This document shows positions 1 to 7,254 of a DNA stretch of 37,380 nt, piece after piece (position 1 is the stretch's first letter; each line of letters begins with the position of its first letter). The DNA is taken from contig NZ_JAAHGH010000041.1 in the NCBI RefSeq assembly GCF_010672525.1, positions 1-37,380 of the forward strand, written 5' to 3'. Source of the DNA: Okeania sp. SIO2B3. Its GTDB lineage: Bacteria; Cyanobacteriota; Cyanobacteriia; Cyanobacteriales; Microcoleaceae. Below the pieces are notes generated by a model. That model made no database searches. It was not told the DNA's origin and worked only from the letters and a program-made list of their open reading frames with translations. Position numbers and translations under genes: made by a program.

Positions 1-164
1 TTAATTTACCTTCAAGGATAATTGATAAATTTGGCCGAAATTCTGACTATTTTTCCAAAATTTTCCTGTTATACCCATCTATTCTATCTCCTTCTCTGTT
101 TTTCGCGAGAATGAAACAGCCCTGCTCCCAGGAGGGGAGGGGAAGTCAGGAGGAACGGGGAATT

Positions 165-397
165 ATACCAAGGGTAAAAAATATAATGTTATGAATAGTA
201 AGAGGAATAAAAAGACTTTTCAGAATATTCCCTTTGACAAAAAAGATGACTTCCGACCTGAAAAATGGTATTGAAGCTATTCCCATACGACTCGGTCTTC
301 CTGAGTTACCCTCCACGGTCGGGGGAGGGGCGAGGGGTGGGTTTACTCCTTACGAAATATCCTAACTATTTGTAGCAAACATTTATCAATTTGGTAT
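165..397 (-). repeat. MITE-like repeat, ATACCAA/TTGGTAT ends
   Basis: Non-coding element bounded by ATACCAA (165-171) and TTGGTAT (391-397). Read on the minus strand, its start (TTGATAAATGTTTGCTACAA) matches the starts of the copies near 17726 and 24846. Its plus-strand interior (AAAAAGACTTTTCAG, then CCCTTTGAC and AAAAAGATGA) matches, reversed, the copy ending near 20905. No ORF of note. Positions 1-164 and 398-547 show no gene; 102-160 is a purine-rich stretch of the sort common between genes here. Confidence 0.5.
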
Positions 398-547
398 TTA
401 TAGAGGAGGTAGTCGGAAAAATTGTAAGAGTGATTTTTCTGCCATAATCGTCCCAAAATACTACTTTTCGAGCTTTGTCCACCGAAAAGCTGACACTTTT
501 TTAGAACAAAAAATGCTACAACCTTTATCTGTCTATGTTAATTATTC

Positions 548-1333
548 TTATGTTTTTATGTTGACTTCTCCCCTACTCCCCCACTCCCCTACTTCCCTCC
601 TTAAAAATTTGTTAGTTTTATTCTGCAATTCTTTATTTTTCCACAGGTATTTTAAATACAATTTACCAAGAGTTGTCAAAATAATTGTTCCAGCCTGAAA
701 ACTACCTTTTATAGTACCTGATATTTTTGAACGTCCACCCTGACGACGACGATAACCAACAGGAATTTCAGTTATTTTTAAATCGCATTCTACAGCTCTA
801 GCTTGCATTTCTACCGTCCAACCAAAACCTCGGTCTTCCATTCTAATTCTCTCTAAACTAGACTTCCGAATTAAACGCAATGGTCCTAAATCTTGATACC
901 AATATCCCCACCCTAAACCAATTAAAAAAGTAGCTAATTTATTACCAAAATTTTGTACGGGAGTCATCGCAGACCTACCTGCTTTTGTCGCACGGCGATC
1001 GCCTAATATTAAATCGTATTTATTAGTAGCAGTTAAAAATTGTGGTAGTTGTTTTAAATCATCACTACCATCTCCATCACAAAATAAAATCCAGTCACAT
1101 TCTACAGGTGTATTTTGGATGCCACACCAACAAGCTCTACCATAACCTGAGATGGGTTCTTTGATAACTTTTGCACCTGCTTTTCTTGCTTTTTCTATAC
1201 TTCTATCGGTGCTACCATTATCCACTACCATTATATTTTTTAGTCCGTAAAATTGTAATGACTTAATTACATTTTTGATGGTAGATTCTTCATTCAAAAC
1301 AGGAATAATTACGAATATTTTTTCTAAAAGCAT
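548..1333 (-). CDS. Family 2 glycosyltransferase (dolichyl-phosphate-mannose synthase-like)
   Basis: A 261-residue GT-A fold glycosyltransferase, expected to move a sugar from a nucleotide donor to a lipid carrier or glycan at the inner face of the cytoplasmic membrane. Visible motifs: FVIIPVLNEE at about 7-16, VVDNGSTD at 36-43, the metal-binding DGDGSDD at 86-92, and DLGPLRLI at 148-155 followed by GWTVEMQARA at 171-180, as in the undecaprenyl/dolichyl phosphate sugar transferase branch. There is no C-terminal membrane domain. The last 15 or so residues (from RREVGEW on) are encoded by a pyrimidine-rich intergenic-type sequence (CCCCTACTCCCCCACTCCCC), so the native C-terminus has probably been extended by a repeat. 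The first codons are duplicated upstream (see 1309-1668). Acceptor and sugar cannot be told from sequence. Confidence 0.88.
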   Translation of the reverse strand: MLLEKIFVIIPVLNEESTIKNVIKSLQFYGLKNIMVVDNGSTDRSIEKARKAGAKVIKEPISGYGRACWCGIQNTPVECDWILFCDGDGSDDLKQLPQFLTATNKYDLILGDRRATKAGRSAMTPVQNFGNKLATFLIGLGWGYWYQDLGPLRLIRKSSLERIRMEDRGFGWTVEMQARAVECDLKITEIPVGYRRRQGGRSKISGTIKGSFQAGTIILTTLGKLYLKYLWKNKELQNKTNKFLRREVGEWGSRGEVNIKT

Positions 1334-1668
1334 TTGTTTTAAATTTTTTTTCTGAAAAATGAAGCAGTCAGCTTTTTCTACGGAATGCTACCCAAATAGC
1401 TTTTGAATAAATTAAGCCAGCATTTGTTGAACTTTTACTACATTTAAAAAATAGCTGATAGCTGATAGCTGACCGCTGAAAGCTTCAATATTTACGAATA
1501 TTTTTTCTAAAAGCATTTGTTTGAATTTTTTTTTCTGAAAAATGAAGCAGTCAGCTTTTCCTACAGAATGCTACCCAAACAGCTTTTTAATAAATTAAGC
1601 AAGCATTTGTTTAACTTCTACTACATTAAAAAAATAGCTGATAGCTGATAGCTGACGGCTGATAGCTT
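1309..1668. repeat. Tandem duplication of about 183 bp, including the 5' end of the glycosyltransferase gene
   Basis: Copy A at 1309-1485 and copy B at 1492-1668 align along their length with a few mismatches. Each starts with TTACGAATATTTTTTCTAAA, which on the minus strand is codons 1-8 of the glycosyltransferase, and each ends in AGCTGATAGCTGA heptamer repeats. Both contain a CTACGGAATGCTACCC-type block (CTACAGAATG in copy B), related to the short element seen inside the tnpB at 21367 and 21477. Copy B gives a false second start (MLLEKIFV) that soon leaves the glycosyltransferase sequence. Confidence 0.85.
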
Positions 1669-1673
1669 AAGTA

Positions 1674-2528
1674 TTATTGAACATTCAAAGACCAATCATA
1701 GTCAGAATATTTGACTTGATAACCACCCTGTTTTAAATACTTTTGATCATCAGGACTTACATATTGATGAGCATAATTTACGATTGCCGTTTCTGTTTCA
1801 TTCAAGCCATCAATATTTGGTTCTTGACCATAAGTTTTTTTATAATCTTCACCGAACCATTTAAAAATTGAAGACAAATAAACAGCATTATTTTCACGGT
1901 CAATTCGGAAGCCTTGATTATTGGCGAGAAACTTGTTAGCTTGGTCATCTAGTTGTTGTTCTAATTGATTACCAGTATAAGCTTCTTGTCTTAGAGGAGG
2001 GCAACTTATTGCAGCACAAACTAAGGCAACATGAATTCCTGGTTTATTAAATTCTTTCCTTAAAATCTGATGTTCGATATGGTCTAATGTCAACTTTTCT
2101 CCAGCAATATCGAACTTACGAATCTTCCAAACACCAATAATATTTCTAATACTTTTAGTAGGGTAATTATCAATAATAGATTCTAAAGTAAAAGAGTTAT
2201 AAGCATTAACTAAAAAAGCGATTTTTTCTGGGTCTGTCCAAGAATCATAAATGCTTGGCATTACCGCTCCAATAGCAGCATTAAATTCATCAAGTTTTTG
2301 CCTATTTTCTTTTAATCTTTCGTAGTCAACTAACCCTTCTGCGTTGACATACCCCTTTAAAATTGAGTTGTAATCTTGATAATTAAATGGTTCAGCTGAA
2401 GTAGCAGTAGATTCTTGTGTCTCTTGATTGTTTTCCCCTAGATTTGTAGGACTATTTAATCCACCACAGCCAGCTAAAAATATAAGTAGCGGTAAGAAAA
2501 ATAATAACTTCTTAATTTGATATCTCAT
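1674..2528 (-). CDS. DUF547 family lipoprotein
   Basis: A 284-residue exported lipoprotein. Residues 1-21 form a signal peptide (Lys-rich start, LLFFLPLLIFLAG) ending in the lipobox LAGC, so Cys21 should be lipidated and the protein anchored facing the periplasm. A Thr/Ser/Gln-rich linker runs to about 45. The rest is a DUF547 domain: AFLVNAYNSFTLESI, the Leu-Asp-His-Ile-Glu stretch, ALVCAAISCPPLR, then LSSIFKWFGEDY. The two cysteines in CAAISCPP are typical of the family. Function is unknown; the domain also occurs in plant and bacterial proteins without a known activity. The gene lies 340 bp upstream of the glycosyltransferase on the same strand, separated by the 183-bp duplication, so cotranscription is uncertain. 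Confidence 0.9.
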   Translation of the reverse strand: MRYQIKKLLFFLPLLIFLAGCGGLNSPTNLGENNQETQESTATSAEPFNYQDYNSILKGYVNAEGLVDYERLKENRQKLDEFNAAIGAVMPSIYDSWTDPEKIAFLVNAYNSFTLESIIDNYPTKSIRNIIGVWKIRKFDIAGEKLTLDHIEHQILRKEFNKPGIHVALVCAAISCPPLRQEAYTGNQLEQQLDDQANKFLANNQGFRIDRENNAVYLSSIFKWFGEDYKKTYGQEPNIDGLNETETAIVNYAHQYVSPDDQKYLKQGGYQVKYSDYDWSLNVQ

Positions 2529-2692
2529 AAATTATTCTGCCATTTATAGTAATTTCATTCCATATCCATGAAAAACTAACGGCATGAGTAACCTGTGAGA
2601 CTTAGCTTAATTTTGAATTAAATCAATATTCAGTAGTCAGTAGTTCGATAATTAATAATTAACAATTACCTCAATTATTGAGTAATATTATT

Positions 2693-2897
2693 AGGACTTA
2701 CGCATGAACGCTATTGGTAGTGGCGCGTCAAGCTTGAAATAGTGTTTTAGGAAAATTCTCCAAACCTTAGTCATAGCAAGAATTATACTCAAAAATTTAA
2801 TACATCATTTTCAGCTTGACGCGCTAGTAAGGTGTGTTACGCTAGCGCTAACACACCAAGACCCTATATCTATATATAGTTCCTTTGCGTAAGTCCT
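2693..2897. mobile_element. MITE with AGGACTTACGCA terminal inverted repeats
   Basis: A 205-bp non-coding element with perfect 12-bp terminal inverted repeats: AGGACTTACGCA (2693-2704) and TGCGTAAGTCCT (2886-2897). A second, inner inverted repeat is built from GCGCGTCAAGCTTGAAA near 2721 and TTTCAGCTTGACGCGC near 2809, so the single strand could fold into a long hairpin. A small palindrome, GTGTGTTACGCTAGCGCTAACACAC, broken by a few bases, lies near 2832. No transposase is inside; it would need one in trans. The rest of 2529-3093 holds no gene; two HIP1 sites lie at about 3018 and 3041. Confidence 0.75.
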
Positions 2898-3093
2898 GAT
2901 TATCTCAATTAAATTAGTGATGAAAAAACCTATCCTCTCACTTCAACAGCAAATATTTCTATTTTCCCCGCTCCCTTACTCCCTTATTTATCAGTATTCA
3001 AAAAATATTTAGGAGGCGATCGCTCCTCAACTTATGAAGGTAAGCGATCGCTTATTTTAAAATCCCCAATTAAACGGGAAGTTATGGGTAAAT

Positions 3094-6030
3094 TTAATCT
3101 ACCCTTTCTAATTGCCAAAGAAGTTAAACTAAGCAATTCTATCACCAGAATTACTCGTCTTCAAAACCGGACGTGAGACTTTCACCTCATCCGGCTCCTC
3201 AGTGATTTGGCCCTAATCAAAATGAGCACCTCTACTACTATTCTTAGCAGTTTTCAGATCGTAGCAATCTCTATGCAATTCAATAGCATCCAATACTTTC
3301 CCCTCCTTACCTTTTGAGTCGTACAACAATTGAAGCAAAGGGCGTGGACAGCTCAATAATCTAAAACTTAGACCAGATAAGATTTTCCTTCTGTCTCCCC
3401 CCTCTCAAAGGTAAGATTTTCCTTCTGCCTCCCCCCTTTCAAAGGGGGGTAGGGGGGATACCCTCTGTCTTCTGCTATACAACCACTCTACTTGTCCAAA
3501 GGTTGAAAGTCTTTTTGCCTGCTCCAATAAAACCAGTCCTTGTTAACATTCTCCTGTCTAACAATAGGAACTTCTGTGTGCTTCAATAGCTTAACTCGAC
3601 TGCCATCCTCATAACTACACGAAAATTCCTTTCTGTTTTCCCCAGAATGCCAATACTTTTGAGAAATCCAGTCATTATTTTTATTGGAATGTCTTCTTCT
3701 TGCCCAACGCCAGAGTTTTTGGAATATTAAATGATCCAAATCCCTAAAGGTTTTCTTACTCACTACAGCCGAGTAATAGTTTACCCAATCCCTAATAATA
3801 GGATTAAGCCTTCTAATTAAAACAGCCTGTGGTGCAGACTTATGTCGGTCGATCACCTCAGCAATTTGACGATAATGACTCCTCATGCTCTGGTCACTTG
3901 GTTTGACCTCAGTTTTAAAACCAAGCTTACATTGATTTTTGCCCACCTCATATTGTCTGATGTTGAACCCCAAGAAATCAAACCCTGGTTTTTCTCCACC
4001 ATACCCATATAGAGTATGAACCACTCTTGTTTCACTTGGTTTTAACTCCAGCCCCATTTCAGACAACCACTCTCCAACCTTTACTAGGCATTTTTGAACT
4101 ACATCTATATCTTTATGAGCGATCGCCAAACTACTACCATAGCGAACCAAACCCAAGTATTCACTCCTATCCACCCTTGATACCTCATACCCGCTTTCCA
4201 CAGATTGAAAATCAAAAGTTTCAGCATACTCATTGATTTGCTCCTCCATACCATGAAGAGCCAAATTTGCCAGAAGTGAAGAAATAACCCCACCCCTTGC
4301 CATCTGCTCCTCCGTTGGAAACAAGCCTTCCCCATCCATCACACCAGCCTTCAACCAAGCTTTGATTTTTCGACGCAATGTAGGATAAGTACCCAGCTTT
4401 TCCAGTAATAGTTCGTAGTTAATACCCTGAGAAGACTTAGCAATGTCAGCCTCAAGCACATACTTAGGCTCCAGCTTGACAAAACCAAAAATTGCTTCTA
4501 CGGCATCTTGAGGCGATCGCCCCGGCCTAAACCCATAACAACTAGATTCAAAAATAGCCTCCCATTCTGGCTCCAGGGCCATTTTGACAAGTATTTGTAG
4601 AGCGTAGTCCTCCATAGTGCCTCTCCTAGACTTAACCTTGCCAGTTATGTCCAAAGTTTCAGCCAAAGCAAACAGCTTTTCCGAAGACAAAACTTTCTCA
4701 CTCTGGTTATCTTGAACCACCCCACGCACCGCCAATAACTTAGCGTACCAGGACTTCAGCAAAGTTTTTTGAGGCTTACGAAATGCAACAAAATCACGAC
4801 TCTCAGAGGCTCTGTAGATTCTGTCCTGTAACTTAAAGACGTGACGCTCAACCTTTAACCAGTTAATATCGCGCCATTCCTCCCATTCCACCGTAGTCTT
4901 CAAACTCGTATTGGACATCTGTATTACCTAATCAAACTCTACATTCCAAATCACCGTGTGTCCGTCAGCCTATCCCATTACATTAAATAAGGGCCTTTGC
5001 TTCTGACACAATCCTTCCCAATTAAACATCCGGTTAGCACCTACTTGATTCAGTTATCAGTTATCAGTTATCAGTTATCAGTTATCCATACCTATAGCTG
5101 AAGACAGAAGGGTGAGCATAGCTGAAAGCTGATTGCTGAAAGCTGATTGCTAAATAATTCAAGAGTTTTTCATGGGTTACTTCGTTCCAAATGACCTTAT
5201 TTATATACCTTTAGGATGATGCTTTACGCCGGGTTTACCGGAAGTGCATATTAGTCGAACCAAATCTCGCTAACTCCCTATCCTGTGCCTTTTGGCTCCA
5301 GTGTCACAGCTTCTTTCACTGGTTGAAAATTACGACGCTTCAATTACATCTTCGCTTTTAGCTATCCAATGGGTATTGTGCTCGATGGAAACTCACTTAA
5401 GCTAAGAGCTTTACCACCTTTTTACCCCGCTTTACGGATTGATGGCTACTCGCTACCGTAGGGGTAATGCTGTCAACCCTGCACCTGGGCGGAAGGAATC
5501 TCACCTCCAAGGTCATTTAGTTATAAGGCTGATGGCCTTACTCTACTCACGTCTTATAGCATTTGAAGCAATAAGGTGGGGACAGCTCAAGAATCTAAAA
5601 CTTAGGCCAGGCAAGATTTTTCCTTCTGCCTCCCCCCTTTCAAAGGGGGGTAAGGGGGGATGCCTTCTGCCTTCTGCCTTCTGCCTTCTGCCTTCTGCCT
5701 TCTGCCTTCTGCCTTCTGCCTTCTGCCTTCTGCCTTCTGCCTTCTGCTATAACCTGATGGCCTTGACTTTTAGCAGAAACGAATCGCACTTTGGTTACCT
5801 TCACGACGTACTCTAGATACAACCCAGTTTCGCCAGACCCAATGGTCTCCACGACTGGTCACAGCACTGGCATTGATGTCCATTAAATCTGCTAACTCTG
5901 AGCTGGTGATTAGATAGCCTTTATTGGCCACTTCATCAGCTATGTGTAAGGTTTCTATTAAGTTGCGCAGTTGCCCAACCCTCTGCTCCCTGGGCATATT
6001 TTCGAGTAATTCGTTAGTTGTTTCATTCAT
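3094..6030 (-). CDS. Small HTH-like protein gene split by a group II intron (exons 5790-6030 and 3094-3122)
   Basis: Exon 1 (6030-5790) encodes 80 residues, [20 protein letters not shown]... through [20 protein letters not shown] to [10 protein letters not shown]. Exon 2 (3122-3094) supplies ILWQLERVD and a TAA stop once joined, giving 89 residues. The joined codon is A|TT (Ile), and LWQLERVD is the C-terminus I expect from intact cyanobacterial relatives recalled from memory. The core [17 protein letters not shown] looks like a helix-turn-helix, so a DNA-binding role is possible but not shown. Without splicing, the frame ends six codons into the intron (SAIRFC). The splice point is fixed by GTGCG at the intron start, AC at its end, and exon AACCAAA pairing with intron TTTGGTT. 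Confidence 0.85.
3164..3197 (-). ncRNA. Group II intron domain V
   Basis: The 34-nt catalytic hairpin, on the minus strand GAGCCGGATGAGGTGAAAGT followed by CTCACGTCCGGTTT. It has the AGC catalytic triad near its 5' side, a GAAA tetraloop and the two-base bulge before CGTCCGG. The stems are fully paired, so the catalytic core is not decayed here. Domain VI follows at 3123-3160, with AATTCT/AGAATT arms and an A-containing 3' strand where the branch point is expected. Confidence 0.9.
3311..3481. repeat. Dispersed repeat, copy inside intron domain IV
   Basis: Related to the insert at 5540-5753. Shared blocks in order: TTGAAGCA, GACAGCTCAA, AATCTAAAACTTAG, AAGATTTT, CCTTCTGCCTCCCCCC with a CCCCCCTTTCAAAGGGGGGT palindrome, and the end CTTCTGCTATA. 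This copy has an internal duplication of the AAGATTTTCCTTCTG block (3380 and 3414). It lies between the maturase stop codon and domain V, a part of the intron that tolerates insertions. Confidence 0.75.
3488..4918 (-). CDS. Group II intron-encoded protein with inactivated reverse transcriptase (maturase)
   Basis: A 476-residue open frame lying in intron domain IV. The N-terminus ([20 protein letters not shown]) and blocks such as [17 protein letters not shown] (128-144), [20 protein letters not shown] (177-196) and [12 protein letters not shown] (313-323) are those of cyanobacterial group II intron proteins. The maturase X domain spans about 340-476 and includes [13 protein letters not shown]. 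The RT active site is gone: the YADD box reads YGSS (260-263), the usual FDxI after the first Asp reads SSQGI, PQGG reads MARGG, and the RT-0/RT-1 stretch with RPLGIP is missing between about 75 and 102. No HNH endonuclease domain is present at the end. The frame is nevertheless free of stops over 1.4 kb, which argues for selection on splicing help rather than mobility. The nuclease/RT losses mean it should not retrohome by itself. Confidence 0.9.
   Translation of the reverse strand: MSNTSLKTTVEWEEWRDINWLKVERHVFKLQDRIYRASESRDFVAFRKPQKTLLKSWYAKLLAVRGVVQDNQSEKVLSSEKLFALAETLDITGKVKSRRGTMEDYALQILVKMALEPEWEAIFESSCYGFRPGRSPQDAVEAIFGFVKLEPKYVLEADIAKSSQGINYELLLEKLGTYPTLRRKIKAWLKAGVMDGEGLFPTEEQMARGGVISSLLANLALHGMEEQINEYAETFDFQSVESGYEVSRVDRSEYLGLVRYGSSLAIAHKDIDVVQKCLVKVGEWLSEMGLELKPSETRVVHTLYGYGGEKPGFDFLGFNIRQYEVGKNQCKLGFKTEVKPSDQSMRSHYRQIAEVIDRHKSAPQAVLIRRLNPIIRDWVNYYSAVVSKKTFRDLDHLIFQKLWRWARRRHSNKNNDWISQKYWHSGENRKEFSCSYEDGSRVKLLKHTEVPIVRQENVNKDWFYWSRQKDFQPLDK
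5047..5155. repeat. Heptamer tandem repeats inserted in the intron RNA
   Basis: Five perfect AGTTATC units (5052-5086) are followed by degenerate AGCTGAA/AGCTGATTGC repeats to about 5155. These are short tandem repeated repeat (STRR) sequences of cyanobacterial type. They interrupt the conserved intron sequence between AACTCTTGAA and GTGCTAACCGG (minus strand), so they were gained after the intron took this form. Confidence 0.8.
5540..5753. mobile_element. 214-bp repeat element inserted in the first stem of the intron
   Basis: Flanked by an 11-bp direct repeat, CTGATGGCCTT, at 5529-5539 and 5754-5764, which looks like a target duplication. Near its ends are the inverted octamers TTATAGCA (5554-5561) and TGCTATAA (5745-5752). 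The interior holds GACAGCTCAAGAATCTAAAA, a CCCCCCTTTCAAAGGGGGGT palindrome and twelve CTTCTGC heptamers (5664-5747). Removing it together with one direct repeat rejoins the intron 5' end to the conserved CCTTATAACTAAATGACC stretch. No coding capacity; a transposase in trans or slippage-driven growth would be needed. Confidence 0.7.
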
Positions 6031-6494
6031 GGTAATTTTCAGACTATGTGGTCAGATACTACGGCTTACGATTCTATCGTTTTGTTACCAATCTTGCCTA
6101 ATTAGTTTTGAATATTCTAGGCTAACTCTGGCTGAGAATTGCCGTTAGACGTGAAAGATTGTTTTCTCTTCACAACTTTTTTTCAGCTTAAGACTGGTTT
6201 TAATATAGTATAAAGTTACGTCTATAAATAGGAGATCATTGTTCCTTGAAATTACAGAGATCATCTGAAAGCTGATTTTTTTTATTTCCCTATATCCCGC
6301 AGAACTTTCTTTTGCAGTTAACAAGTCCACATTTTGAATCTTTTTTCTTTTGTAGATATTCTTTATAAGTATCAATACTAAAAGTACTTTTTTGGCCTGA
6401 TATTTGACAACTTAAACTTTTTTAATAGTTAAATGAATATTTAGAAGAGTGAGGGGTATTTTATGACTACTTTCTATTAAAAATATCCCTTTCA
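6031..6494. other. Intergenic, upstream of the split HTH-like gene
   Basis: No gene I can support. An open frame at 6145-6375 (minus) has no recognisable motif and AT-rich composition. The promoter of the split gene should lie in the first 150 bp, but no convincing -10/-35 pair stands out. Confidence 0.4.
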
Positions 6495-6545
6495 TTGACA
6501 TACTCCCAGCATCAAATCAAAGATTATAATGCGGGATTCTCATCA
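6495..6545 (-). repeat. IS200/IS605-type right end with hairpin
   Basis: On the minus strand, CCCGCAT and GATGCTGGGAG flank a TATAATCTTTGATTT loop, then GGGAGTATGTCAA ends the element at 6495. It lies just past the C-terminal part of the broken tnpB and is the subterminal hairpin used by TnpA-type transposases. The same loop sequence occurs in the hairpin at 8231-8260. Confidence 0.6.
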
Positions 6546-6887
6546 TTGATGATTCTACGTTCATCAAGACAACTTAGAGATCGCAATATTGCTATCACGC
6601 TCTCCAGAGGTCGGACTCTCCCGTAGCGTTTGGGCTTTTGACCCCAGTTTCCGTTAGCGCAGCTCCTCTGTAAGAGGCGTGCCCCTCGGTACTGTTTGCT
6701 ATCGCTTCTAATATTTCTAATCCCTTTGCCAAAATGTTCTTTGCAGCGTTGTGGTCTCTATCAGCAATATACCCACAATGGGGACATTTATGAGTCCTCA
6801 CTGATAATGATTTCTTAACTATTTGACCACAATTTGAACAATTTTGAGATGTGAAATGTGGAGGTACTGAAACACAAACAATTCCAT

Positions 6888-7119
6888 TTGACATCCTCTC
6901 CGGCCTAAAGGCACGGAGATTCCTACTGAGCCGTAGCTCTTCGGCGGGTTGACGCTTCTTAGGCTGCTGCTACTTTGACAGTAGTCTTATGCTTGCCTCC
7001 ACGTCCGTTTAGAGTTTCCGAGTGCCCCCCGGCAACTGTTAGTACTGTAGCATATATTCAATTTACTTGCAAATAAAAAGTCGCCCGCTTATGGGCGAGG
7101 CTTTAAACCCTATTTTTCG
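6888..7119 (-). mobile_element. 232-bp non-autonomous IS200/IS605-like element inside tnpB
   Basis: Inserted just 3' of the tetramer TTAC (minus strand, 7123-7120), which is the target of the IS608 branch, and ending GGATGTCAA at 6888. No target duplication is seen, as expected for single-strand transposition. The left end has the hairpin TCGCCCGCTTATGGGCGA (7081-7098); the right end has CTCCGTGCC/GGCCGGAG (about 6897-6921). Excision restores the tnpB reading frame exactly. It carries no gene; TnpA would act in trans. Confidence 0.8.
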
Positions 7120-7230
7120 GTAATTTAGCGTAATAATTAAGCCATTCTGTGAACTGATACCACGAAGCATCAGATATAGACTTAGCTAAATTATGGTTTT
7201 TAACTAAGTTAGCAATCTTTAAATCTGCCT

Positions 7231-7254
7231 TCGGCGCGCCGCTCCGCGTCTACA
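7231..7254. repeat. Short dispersed repeat (about 22 bp) in tnpB
   Basis: GC-rich block, on the minus strand TAGACGCGGAGCGGCGCGCC then GAAGG, inside an AT-rich gene. It sits between GTAG and AGATTTAAAG of RuvC motif II. Its length is not a multiple of three. A related CCGCGTCTACA stretch occurs at about 33811. This looks like the small dispersed repeats known from Nostoc-type genomes. Confidence 0.65.

Larger units (their letters stand above)
3123..5789 (-). mobile_element. Group II intron, cyanobacterial/chloroplast-like class, with degenerate maturase ORF
   Basis: A 2667-nt self-splicing-type intron. The 5' end at 5789 begins GTGCG; the 3' end at 3123 ends GCTTAGTTTAAC. Domain V (3164-3197) and domain VI (about 3123-3160) are clear. 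The domain I-III stretch (about 4919-5539) matches the conserved layout of cyanobacterial introns as I know it, with GGTTCGACTAATATGCAC and GTAAACCCGGCGTAAAGC. EBS1 (TTTGGTT, 5258-5264) pairs perfectly with IBS1 (AACCAAA, 5790-5796) in exon 1. The intron carries later insertions: a 214-bp repeat at 5540-5753, heptamer repeats at about 5047-5155, and a second copy of the repeat in domain IV at about 3311-3481. Whether it still splices cannot be told; the insertions sit mostly in places that might be tolerated. Confidence 0.88.

Noticed and set aside
5550-5550. GTGAG at 5550 (minus) as the 5' end of the group II intron
   Set aside because: The conserved intron sequence begins soon after it, but GTGCG at 5789 restores the split gene and has the matching IBS1/EBS1 pair. 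The stretch between is explained by the 214-bp insertion with an 11-bp direct repeat.
5664-5747. Regular CTTCTGC repeats as a CRISPR array
   Set aside because: Twelve contiguous heptamers with no spacers; a simple tandem repeat.
6145-6375. 76-codon minus-strand frame
   Set aside because: AT-rich, no motif, no ribosome binding site, not in a clear operon.
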